Positions 6,758-14,336 of a stretch of DNA of 51,705 bases are shown piece after piece (the stretch's first letter is position 1; each line of letters starts with the position of its first letter). Source of the DNA: a virus. A program made the translations under genes and the position numbers. Under the pieces are notes generated by a model that worked only from the letters and a program-made list of their open reading frames with translations, was not told where the DNA came from and ran no database searches. The stretch lies in the IMG/VR virus record IMGVR_UViG_3300045921_000076, positions 1-51,705 of that record; one strand, written 5' to 3'.

Positions 6758-6949
6758 ATGATAGACTTGGCTCTACAAACCACTAAAATTTATAAAAAAG
6801 ATGGCAAGTACCTTGGAGTTGTGGAAGCAATGCCTGGAGTATGGGCGCAAGGAGACTCAAGGAAAGAAGTTATAAAGCTTCTTAGAGAATGTGCGGAAGT
6901 ATGGATTGTTGCACGAACAAAAGAGAAGTTGACAGTGTCTAAGAATTAG
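6758..6949 (+). CDS. Orphan HicB-like protein
   Basis: The 63-aa product matches the N-terminal HicB fold: beta strands with KDGKYLGVVEAMPGVWAQGD, then a helix with KEVIKLLRECAEVW. In HicAB toxin-antitoxin pairs this half folds like a degenerate RNase H and blocks the HicA toxin; the usual C-terminal DNA-binding domain is absent here. No HicA-like gene lies beside it. GAGG precedes the ATG. It might neutralise a host HicA toxin during infection; that is inference. Confidence 0.7.
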   Translation: MIDLALQTTKIYKKDGKYLGVVEAMPGVWAQGDSRKEVIKLLRECAEVWIVARTKEKLTVSKN

Positions 6950-7003
6950 TGATAGTCTATTAGACAACTAGGCATACTGCCTTAACCTTAACGAAGTTAT
7001 TAC

Positions 7004-7468
7004 ATGAAGTTTACGTTCACAAAAAACAACACTATCGGTTCACGTCTAATCTGCTGGGCACTTAACGAACCTGTGTCCCATGTAGCTATTCAGCTATCGA
7101 ACGGCATTGTTATACACTCAAAACTTCTAACCGGCGTTGTGTTAGACTGGCACACTCAGTTTACAAGAACAAACCAGGTTTTATTTACAGTTACACGACA
7201 CTTGTCGCCAACGCTAACAAAACAGCTAGTCGCTACTGTGTTAGACAACTACTCCAACCGTTCCTATGACTACGGTGCGGTATGTTATTTTGCCTGGCGG
7301 GTTTTGCTGTTCAAGCTGTTTAAGATTCCGTATCCCACAAAGTTTAAGTGGTCCTCTAGCAAAAAATTTATGTGTACAGAACTAGCTTTGTTGTTTACCA
7401 ATAAACCATCGTCAGATTTTATCACTCCCTATACCCTTTACAAGGAGCTAACCAGTGGCAGGCTTTAA
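7004..7468 (+). CDS. NlpC/P60-like (permuted papain fold) protein
   Basis: The 154-aa protein has SHVAIQLSNGIVIHS (His26) near the N-terminus and FMCTELAL (Cys124) near the C-terminus. This His-then-Cys order is the circularly permuted arrangement of YaeF/YiiX-type NlpC/P60 relatives. Members cleave peptide, amide or thioester bonds. As it lies among virion genes, a particle-borne cell-wall or lipid-modifying role is possible. Its end overlaps the next gene by 14 bases. Confidence 0.6.
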   Translation: MKFTFTKNNTIGSRLICWALNEPVSHVAIQLSNGIVIHSKLLTGVVLDWHTQFTRTNQVLFTVTRHLSPTLTKQLVATVLDNYSNRSYDYGAVCYFAWRVLLFKLFKIPYPTKFKWSSSKKFMCTELALLFTNKPSSDFITPYTLYKELTSGRL

Positions 7469-7814
7469 CACTAGAAATCTTTTAGAAGACAAACCCGCTA
7501 TTACAATGTCATCGTCTCTAGCGTCCGACCTTTTTAAAATTCATGAAGGGGACATCAGGCATGTAGTGTTTCAAATAAACGCCGCAGCAGATCCAGGAGC
7601 CATTACTCTTGAGACTTCCTATGACGGCGGACAAAGCTGGCGTGCAATAACACTAACTGCGATTGCAGCATATAGTAACGGGCTGGTTAGAGTACGACTG
7701 CCTGACGGATTTATCGGAAACGGACAGCTACCAGACTTACTCGGACCTCTAGCTAGACTAAAGTCAACAAACTCGGTCACCGTAACAGCTATTTGGAAAA
7801 CTATAATCAGCTAA
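7455..7814 (+). CDS. Putative minor virion protein, 119 aa
   Basis: A GTG start at 7455 with AAGGAG seven bases upstream. The protein contains SYDGGQSWRAITLTAIA, a pattern frequent in beta-sandwich phage proteins, and a Gly/Leu-rich loop (FIGNGQLPDLLGPLARL). No enzyme motif. It forms a tight operon with its neighbours. Confidence 0.5.
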   Translation: MAGFNTRNLLEDKPAITMSSSLASDLFKIHEGDIRHVVFQINAAADPGAITLETSYDGGQSWRAITLTAIAAYSNGLVRVRLPDGFIGNGQLPDLLGPLARLKSTNSVTVTAIWKTIIS

Positions 7815-7824
7815 CGAGGTATCT

Positions 7825-8262
7825 GTGACAACATCACGGGACATAGAACGTGTGTATGATCTCAAACGATTGTTTGACAAACAGTTAGACAAAGTAGATC
7901 AAACGTTAGACATGCCAGAACGAGTTGTTAAAGCAGCCAAGCTTTTAGATAAAATGCTAGGCACAGACGCTTGGCGTGCCGAGTCTCAGCTGCCCGAAGT
8001 AGAATTCCTACAAGTAGATGTATTGACGGACAAGCCGCTGTCTACCAAAGAGATTAACTCGTTATATACCAAAGTATATAAACTGTTACGCGAAGAAGGA
8101 CTGTCTCAAAAAGATGACACGTATGTAGTAGACCGCCTTGAACAAGCGGAGTGTGAGGAAGACGACGTGCCGTGTGATTGCTATGAGTGTACGCCATGTG
8201 ACTGTGAAGCTTGTCGTAAACAGAATCTGCTAGGACGCATCCTGGATTATGTCGCAAGATAA
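7825..8262 (+). CDS. Hypothetical protein with cysteine-rich C-terminal segment
   Basis: The 145-aa product has a helical N-terminal two-thirds (RDIERVYDLKRLFDKQLDKV onward), then a cluster of seven cysteines interleaved with acidic residues (CEEDDVPCDCYECTPCDC, then EAC), then a short hydrophobic helix. The cysteine spacing suggests metal binding, though it matches no zinc ribbon I can name. It directly precedes and overlaps the large terminase by 14 bases. GTG start with GAGG upstream. Confidence 0.6.
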   Translation: MTTSRDIERVYDLKRLFDKQLDKVDQTLDMPERVVKAAKLLDKMLGTDAWRAESQLPEVEFLQVDVLTDKPLSTKEINSLYTKVYKLLREEGLSQKDDTYVVDRLEQAECEEDDVPCDCYECTPCDCEACRKQNLLGRILDYVAR

Positions 8263-9706
8263 CGATCAAGATACCGCCCGACAACTAGCTGCTGCGTTAA
8301 AACGTTTACAGACGTTAGGCATGCAACAGTGCATGAACCCAAACGACCTGAATAGTCGACCTACGCCCAAGCAGCAAGAAATCTTTGAAGGTGCTGCTAC
8401 CTATGAGATTAGAGCGTTAGTAGCCGCTAACCAAGTAGGTAAGTCTAGCGTAGGGGGTAGAGAAGTTGCATGGGTTTTTGAAAATACACACCCGTACTGG
8501 AAAATCACTTCACGTACAAGAAAGATTTTAGTAATTGGTCGAGTTGGCGAACAAGTAGAAACTGAACTATGGCGTTCCAAAATCAAACCTTTTCTTACTC
8601 CCGGTACTTACAAAGAAGTTCGGACAGGCAACGCTTTGCAGCGTGTAGAATCTTTAGTCGACGACGCTGTTATCATTTTTATGTCACACCATAACGTTAA
8701 TGAAGCGAGAGAAAAAGCCCAAGCATTTGTTTTAGACTATGTATGGATGGACGAACTAACTGATTCGATTTCACTTATCATGGAACTTGCTTTGCGCGTT
8801 CAAGCAAATCAAGGGCGGTTTCTCTTAACGTTTACCCCCCTGCTAAGATCCCCCACCGTAAAAAAGTGGATAGAAGGACTGCAAGAACCAATAGGTAAGG
8901 TTTATAGACTTAACATGTTAGATAACCCTATCTACGCAGGACGCGAACACGAGATCCTATTACGCTATGCTACCTTGCCCGAAGCCGAACGACGAGCAAG
9001 GCTGTATGGTGAGTGGTTCACTGGTGAGCTGACAGTATTTAGTTTCAGTGAACAACGAAACGTTGAAGACCCGCCGGACTATCATCCTAGCTGGCGGCAC
9101 GTCGAAGTAGTTGATCCCGCAGCTAGCGGTAACACTGGATTTCTTCTGTTAGCTCAGCATCCGGCAACGCTTAGGTGGTACGTTACACGAGCCGACTACA
9201 TTAAAGGAGCCGCAGCGTCTGACCTTTTAAACGCTATTGAGCGCAAAACCGCAGGACTCAACATTGTAAAGCGCGTGTACGATCCATCAGCAACATGGTT
9301 TGCTAAAGAAGCACTCCACAGAAAACGAACCTATGTTGGCGTTCAAGACAAAGCTCGGCGAAAAGTTGAATTAATTAAACAAGTTGAAGAAGCCCTAGTC
9401 GCACAAACAATCTCTATAGCTAGCTGGTGTACTCATCTAAAAGAAGAACTTGGTACTGCTCAGTGGGAAGACAGTGGCAGGGAGCGGATTGAAGCGTCAA
9501 CAAAGTATCACCTACTAGACTGTTTACAGTACGGACTTGACAACTTGCCTAAAAATGATTTAGTATCAAAACCAACCACACATGATCAGTGGTTAAAACA
9601 GGCTAATCAAGAACGCAAGCGTAAAGAAGTGGATCGCTTAAAGTTTGGTAAGTTTAAACCTAACGCACGAATAGCAGCATTTAGGGGTCGTAGGTGGCAA
9701 GTCTAG
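8249..9706 (+). CDS. terL: Terminase large subunit
   Basis: This 485-aa ATPase-nuclease packages DNA into the prohead. Residues 59-66 (AANQVGKS) are the Walker A motif; LDYVWMDELT near 160-170 is Walker B with the catalytic Glu; VEVVDPAASG near 285 supplies the first nuclease aspartate of the RNase H-like domain, and STKYHLLDCLQYG near 416 supplies another. Length is normal. It is followed by a 53-aa membrane peptide and then the portal gene, the usual partner of TerL at the packaging vertex. The small subunit candidate is far upstream. Confidence 0.93.
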   Translation: MSQDNDQDTARQLAAALKRLQTLGMQQCMNPNDLNSRPTPKQQEIFEGAATYEIRALVAANQVGKSSVGGREVAWVFENTHPYWKITSRTRKILVIGRVGEQVETELWRSKIKPFLTPGTYKEVRTGNALQRVESLVDDAVIIFMSHHNVNEAREKAQAFVLDYVWMDELTDSISLIMELALRVQANQGRFLLTFTPLLRSPTVKKWIEGLQEPIGKVYRLNMLDNPIYAGREHEILLRYATLPEAERRARLYGEWFTGELTVFSFSEQRNVEDPPDYHPSWRHVEVVDPAASGNTGFLLLAQHPATLRWYVTRADYIKGAAASDLLNAIERKTAGLNIVKRVYDPSATWFAKEALHRKRTYVGVQDKARRKVELIKQVEEALVAQTISIASWCTHLKEELGTAQWEDSGRERIEASTKYHLLDCLQYGLDNLPKNDLVSKPTTHDQWLKQANQERKRKEVDRLKFGKFKPNARIAAFRGRRWQV

Positions 9707-9855
9707 ACATTATATTTTTAGGTTACTATCTACTTCTAACAGCCGCTGTTGGACTAGCTCTAATAGCAGCTATCTTACATCAAAAACTTAAGCGCGTTGA
9801 TCAGTTAACTAAACAACTAAAGAAACTTATACTCATGCGTAGGAGCCATCGCTAA
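9694..9855 (+). CDS. Small membrane protein, 53 aa
   Basis: The frame starts at a GTG overlapping the end of terL, with TTAGGGG six bases upstream, and stops at TAA overlapping the portal ATG (TAATG). It fills exactly the space between the two genes. The product has one membrane helix (residues about 6-28, LGYYLLLTAAVGLALIAAI) followed by a basic helical tail (KLKRVDQLTKQLKKL). Single-pass topology with a cationic cytoplasmic helix could fit a holin-like or spanin-like role. Tight coupling suggests it is translated. Confidence 0.6.
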   Translation: MASLDIIFLGYYLLLTAAVGLALIAAILHQKLKRVDQLTKQLKKLILMRRSHR

Positions 9856-11759
9856 TGCCAAAAGTCCAGCAGTTAACAGCTGAAGAAGTAAAGCGACTAG
9901 TTCTTAAACGCCTCGAAGCATGTAAAAAACATCGCGAACAGTTTGAACAGCAGTGGCAAGAAAATCACAACATCTTATACTCGTCGTCGTACAAGTTAGG
10001 ACAGAGCGTATCACAAGGATTTGATGAAGCTTATGAACTCGAATCTGGCGACGTAGATAGTGGCGATTCACAAATAGGCATGAACTATGCTTTTAAGTAC
10101 CTTCGATTTTTTCACTCTCAACTTAGCGCAAATCCACCAAGTGTGATAGCCAGACCAACGTCAAGTGATGCGACCGATAAACGTAAAGCAGATGCAGCGG
10201 ATAGGTTAGTACGACACGCTCGGTCCACCAATAAACTAGACGAACTTATTGATCAACAAAACCTTAACATGTTAACTTATGGTAATGGTTGGCTTAAATT
10301 AGTGTGGAACCCAGACAAAGGAGACATCTACGACTTTAACGACGAAACCAAAGAAGTTATCATGGAAGGCGACATTGAAGCGTATGCACCAGCACCCCGC
10401 GACGTATGGCTAGATCCAGACGCACGAACCTGGGACAACGTACGGTTTATTATCGAACGTCATTATATTCCCTACGAAGAAGCGGTGTTCAGGTTTCCAG
10501 AACACAAAGAAGTGCTTAAACGCCAAATAGAAACATCGTCCGCGTCACCAAGTTTTACGGTGGAACAACAAGAACTCTATACAGACCACGTAGCAGTATA
10601 CGAGTACTACGAAAAAGGCTCTCCTGTTAACGGCATGGCAGGCAGGCACGTGTGGTTTACCGCTGATGGCACTATGTTAAAGACACCGTCAGCTAACCCT
10701 CACTACAAAGCTGGACTACCTTACCACCTTCTTACCTACGTCGACGTGCCTAATCAGGTCTATGGTAAGTCTATTGTTGACTACGTAGCTAGACTTCAAG
10801 ATATGTTAAACCGCTTAGATTCACAGATACTAGACGTATTGCAAGCACATACCGTAGTTCGTATGGCAATTCCTGAAGGCTCTGACATCGAAGACCAAGC
10901 GTTGTCTAACAGTGCATGGGACTGGGTTAAGTACTCCGGCAACCAAGCACCTCACTTTATACCCCCCACACAGCTGCCCTCTGATCCGTGGAGATTTCGT
11001 GAACAGTTAATGCTAGCTATACAAGACTTGTACGGCGTAAACGATGCGATGATGGGCATACAGCGCCGCGAGCAATCAGCCGTATCACAGCAAACATCTA
11101 TCGAAGCCGGAACCATGATTCACAGACGACTGTTTAAAAAATATCAACTAGTTGTCCAACAGATATACAAGGACTTCTTAGGGCTGGTTCGCGAGAACTG
11201 GACTGAACCCCGCACTATCTTAGTCCTTGGTAAAGAAAAGGCGTTTGAAGTAGCGGACTTTAAAGGCGCTGACATTTCGGGAGGTTTTGACTTAGACGTG
11301 GAATACGGCACTAGCCTTCCGTTAGATCCCAACATGCGACGCGAAGTGATTACGCTTTTAACTCCACAGCTAAAAGAAGCTGGCATGTCAATGAAAGCTA
11401 TCTTACGCTACATGAAGCTCAACGATCTTGAAGGGTTGCATGATAGGGCTGAGATGGCTGCCGAACGTCAGCGTGAGATTTTTGAAAAGATGATACTGCA
11501 AAATATCTATATTGAGCCACGAGAAGTCGCTGACCATGCTGCCATGTTAGAGTTTGCGTATGACTACATTATGACGGCTGAGTTTAGAGACTTGCCAGAA
11601 TCCGCAAAGCAGTTAATTGAAAAACATATTAAAGATCGCGAAGCTATACAAGCAGCTGCGGTCTCTCCAGCTGGTCCTGCTGGACCGGCAGCGCCAGCAG
11701 GCGGTGATCCTCTAGCTGCGTTGCTAGGCGGCGGTGGTGACTCTTCTCCTATTGGCTAA
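9855..11759 (+). CDS. Portal protein
   Basis: The 634-aa product has the length and position of a podovirus-type portal (head-tail connector), which forms a dodecameric ring for DNA passage. Recognisable portal features include NMLTYGNGWLKLVWNP near residues 137-152, YGKSIVDYVARLQDMLNRLD near 303-322, a region with RREQSAVSQQTSIEAGTM near 399-416, and a long helical C-terminus ending in a Gly/Ala/Pro-rich tail. It lies between terL and the scaffold gene. AGGAG precedes the ATG. Confidence 0.9.
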   Translation: MPKVQQLTAEEVKRLVLKRLEACKKHREQFEQQWQENHNILYSSSYKLGQSVSQGFDEAYELESGDVDSGDSQIGMNYAFKYLRFFHSQLSANPPSVIARPTSSDATDKRKADAADRLVRHARSTNKLDELIDQQNLNMLTYGNGWLKLVWNPDKGDIYDFNDETKEVIMEGDIEAYAPAPRDVWLDPDARTWDNVRFIIERHYIPYEEAVFRFPEHKEVLKRQIETSSASPSFTVEQQELYTDHVAVYEYYEKGSPVNGMAGRHVWFTADGTMLKTPSANPHYKAGLPYHLLTYVDVPNQVYGKSIVDYVARLQDMLNRLDSQILDVLQAHTVVRMAIPEGSDIEDQALSNSAWDWVKYSGNQAPHFIPPTQLPSDPWRFREQLMLAIQDLYGVNDAMMGIQRREQSAVSQQTSIEAGTMIHRRLFKKYQLVVQQIYKDFLGLVRENWTEPRTILVLGKEKAFEVADFKGADISGGFDLDVEYGTSLPLDPNMRREVITLLTPQLKEAGMSMKAILRYMKLNDLEGLHDRAEMAAERQREIFEKMILQNIYIEPREVADHAAMLEFAYDYIMTAEFRDLPESAKQLIEKHIKDREAIQAAAVSPAGPAGPAAPAGGDPLAALLGGGGDSSPIG

Positions 11760-11766
11760 AAAATAG

Positions 11767-11795
11767 TTGACAAGATTATTTACGCTATATAGACT
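11767..11795 (+). promoter_or_regulatory. Probable sigma70 promoter before scaffold/capsid genes
   Basis: TTGACA at 11767-11772, a 17-base spacer and TAGACT (four of six consensus bases) at 11790-11795 lie in the 112-base gap before the scaffold gene. An internal promoter would raise scaffold and capsid expression. The -10 is imperfect; TATATA at 11786-11791 is an alternative with a spacer that is too short. Confidence 0.5.
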
Positions 11796-11871
11796 AAAGA
11801 CAGTTGCTATCTTTACATCAAAGACGCAACTTTAACCATATATTATGCCACCCACATAAAGGACGCATACC

Positions 11872-12927
11872 ATGATCCCTGAACACGATGAACTTACTGT
11901 AGATGTACAAGCTGAACTTGCTTCCGCTGCCGCTGAAGAAGCCACTGTAGATGCTGGACTAGAATCTTTAGACTCTTCTTCGTCAGACCAAACAGAAGGC
12001 GGGAACCTTGAAGTGCCCGAATCTAGCTTTTGGGACGATGAGTCGCCTGCTTCCGAAACCGCTGATTCTCCTTCCGAAACCGAAGCTAAACAACCTAATC
12101 TATCCGCAGCTGGGACGATTAAGTACAAAGCAGACGGTAAAGAAATTGAAATCAGTTTAGAAGAAGCAAAAAAACAATTGTCTCTTGCCGCAGGTGCAAG
12201 GCGTGCTTTTACTGAAAAGCAAAAGATTCAAAAGCAGTACGAAGCCTTAAGTAAAGAACGTCAAGAATTGCTAAAAATTAAAGAAGCCTGGGACAAGCTT
12301 GAAGAACTCAAGAACGATCCCGAACGGCTAGCTGAAGTAATTTTTGACAAACCGTATGCCGACATCGAAAAAGAAGTCTACGAGCGACGACGCTTGTATG
12401 AAGAGGCGACACCGGAAGAACGTCAACTTCTTGAATACGAAGCAAGGATGCGAAACCTTGAACGCGACATGGAACGTAGAAACAGAGAAGCTGAGCGCAA
12501 ACGTCAAGAAGCAGAGGAGCGTGAATATAGCGCAACCACTACTAAACTTGAAACTGCGATGCAGCGTGAGTTTTTCAAACACCAAGTCGTCGATAGTCAA
12601 GATCCTACTGTAGCAAATAAACTACGTAAGATGTTATGGAGGCAATCGGTTGCTGACTTAAAAGAGTACGCTAAACGGTTACCAGAAGGTAAACTACCTG
12701 GACCAAAGCTTATTGCAAAAGTATTTGCTGACAATGCAAGGGCTATATCTGGCTTTAAGTCCGAGATTGTTAACAAAGAAATAAAGCAAGCTGTTGACCA
12801 GAAAAAACAAGCGTCAGTACAAAAAGCACAACTTTCAAGTACGGCAAACTACTCCTCACAAATTGATCCTAACTTAATGAAACTAAACCCTCTTGACCTC
12901 TTTAATAAACTTCGAGGTCGAGGCTAA
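11872..12927 (+). CDS. Putative capsid scaffolding protein
   Basis: The 351-aa protein has an acidic Ser/Glu-rich N-terminus, a lysine/glutamate coiled-coil centre (residues about 100-230, for example RNLERDMERRNREAERKRQE) and a basic C-terminus, typical for scaffolds that guide capsid assembly and then leave. It directly precedes the major capsid gene, the standard scaffold position. No protease for its removal is seen nearby, so exit without cleavage is likely. Confidence 0.8.
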   Translation: MIPEHDELTVDVQAELASAAAEEATVDAGLESLDSSSSDQTEGGNLEVPESSFWDDESPASETADSPSETEAKQPNLSAAGTIKYKADGKEIEISLEEAKKQLSLAAGARRAFTEKQKIQKQYEALSKERQELLKIKEAWDKLEELKNDPERLAEVIFDKPYADIEKEVYERRRLYEEATPEERQLLEYEARMRNLERDMERRNREAERKRQEAEEREYSATTTKLETAMQREFFKHQVVDSQDPTVANKLRKMLWRQSVADLKEYAKRLPEGKLPGPKLIAKVFADNARAISGFKSEIVNKEIKQAVDQKKQASVQKAQLSSTANYSSQIDPNLMKLNPLDLFNKLRGRG

Positions 12928-12950
12928 TTAACTAACAGGAGCTTTTTACA

Positions 12951-14267
12951 ATGACCGTTCTATCAAACCTCACACTCGCTAACTATCTAAAAATCGTATC
13001 TAAAGGTGCAGTTTACAACAACTTGTCAGAAGACAGCCCAATTTGGGAAATGATCAAAAAGAAGAAAAAGGGCAAAGACGAAGGTCGTGAGCTTAGATTC
13101 TTAATTAGATCAGCTTACGGATCTTCTGCTGCCGGCTTCGTCTCTTTGAGTGGTGCTTATCCAGCTTCACATAAGTCAAGTACTAGTGAAGGTCGCGCGC
13201 AGTACAAAGATTTTGCTTTGACTGTAGAAGCAGAACGTGCTGTTATTGCACGCGCTATTAGTGACATGAGCCGCTACGGTGAACCGTTTGCAGAAGAAAT
13301 GAGAGCTAAGACAATCGCTCTTAGTCGTCTACTGTCAGCCGCTGTTTACCAAGACGGTACAGGTGTACTCGGCGAGGTACAATCGCACACTACGTCTTCT
13401 GGTGCAGCTGGCGATCAGATCACTGTTACTTTAAAATCAACTAACGCTGCTCGAGGACACGTGGGTTGGTTTGAATTCGGCGACCGTATAATTTTTGCAA
13501 CTGCTAACGGCGTGCAAGACGCGCAAGGTAACACATCCTGGGAAGTTATTTCTCGTGACCGCCCAGCTAACCAAGTTGTACTAAAAGCACTTGCTGCTCA
13601 CACAGCAGTATCTGCAAACAGCCTTGACAACGACTACATCTATCGCTCACAGCAAGTAACTAGACCTGACTTGACAACGCCACCGACAGCTGACTATGGC
13701 ATACTTACTGAAGCGTTTGTTGGTCTTGATTCTTTAAGCCGCAACGACGGACGACTAGTTAACAACATTACTTTGAGTGGCGCTTTGGGTGGCACACGAC
13801 GTGATGCTGGTAACAACCCTATTGATTCACAAGACTTCCAAATACTGATGTCAAACATCATGGTTGCTGTAGGACAAGGACGCTATAAGTATTCTAAAGC
13901 TATGATGGCTTGGGAAACTCTTGACGCCCTGGTTGAATCTCGTGAAACTGATAGGCGATTTAACTCTATCCAAGACAACAAGCGTGGTGTTGTTGAACTC
14001 GGTTACCAACATGGTAAAAATGCTGTTATTTTTCAAGCCGACGAATTCTGTCCAAAGAAAAAGATTTACGTTTGTCCTGAAGGCGACGTACTGCAGTTCT
14101 ACGGCTCAGACTTCGAAGTCGTTAAGCCAGAAGGCGGCAAAGGTATGCACCTAAAACCAAACTCTAACGGCTACGACAGAACCATGCAACTGTTCATGGA
14201 AGGTACAGGATGTTTGATTTCTGTACACAGTGCAGGCATTGGCGTTATCGAGAACTTTACGGCATAA
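12951..14267 (+). CDS. Major capsid protein (HK97-like fold inferred)
   Basis: The 438-aa product follows the scaffold gene, has a strong AGGAG site, and is followed by a terminator, as expected for the most abundant virion protein. The sequence shows an early helix (NYLKIVSKGAVYNNL), an E-loop-like basic patch, and a late FMEGTGCLISVHSAGIGVI stretch as in podovirus capsid proteins of the N4 gp56-like group. The fold is inferred from position and pattern rather than from alignment. Confidence 0.85.
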   Translation: MTVLSNLTLANYLKIVSKGAVYNNLSEDSPIWEMIKKKKKGKDEGRELRFLIRSAYGSSAAGFVSLSGAYPASHKSSTSEGRAQYKDFALTVEAERAVIARAISDMSRYGEPFAEEMRAKTIALSRLLSAAVYQDGTGVLGEVQSHTTSSGAAGDQITVTLKSTNAARGHVGWFEFGDRIIFATANGVQDAQGNTSWEVISRDRPANQVVLKALAAHTAVSANSLDNDYIYRSQQVTRPDLTTPPTADYGILTEAFVGLDSLSRNDGRLVNNITLSGALGGTRRDAGNNPIDSQDFQILMSNIMVAVGQGRYKYSKAMMAWETLDALVESRETDRRFNSIQDNKRGVVELGYQHGKNAVIFQADEFCPKKKIYVCPEGDVLQFYGSDFEVVKPEGGKGMHLKPNSNGYDRTMQLFMEGTGCLISVHSAGIGVIENFTA

Positions 14268-14284
14268 GCATAACCACTAACCTC

Positions 14285-14325
14285 GCGCGTAAGGCAACTT
14301 CGGTTGCTTTACGTGCTGTTTTCTT
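14285..14325 (+). terminator. Rho-independent terminator after the capsid gene
   Basis: A 14-bp stem (14285-14298 with 14303-14316, including G-T pairs) is closed by a stable C(TTCG)G tetraloop and followed by TGTTTTCTT. It lies between the capsid stop and the fibre start and would set high capsid mRNA levels while letting some polymerase through to the tail genes. Confidence 0.8.
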
Positions 14326-14336
14326 GTAGGACTACA

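Noticed and set aside
6955-6965. GTCTA-T-TAGAC palindrome between the HicB-like and NlpC-like genes
   Set aside because: A 5-bp arm is short and expected by chance; no further copies were noticed.
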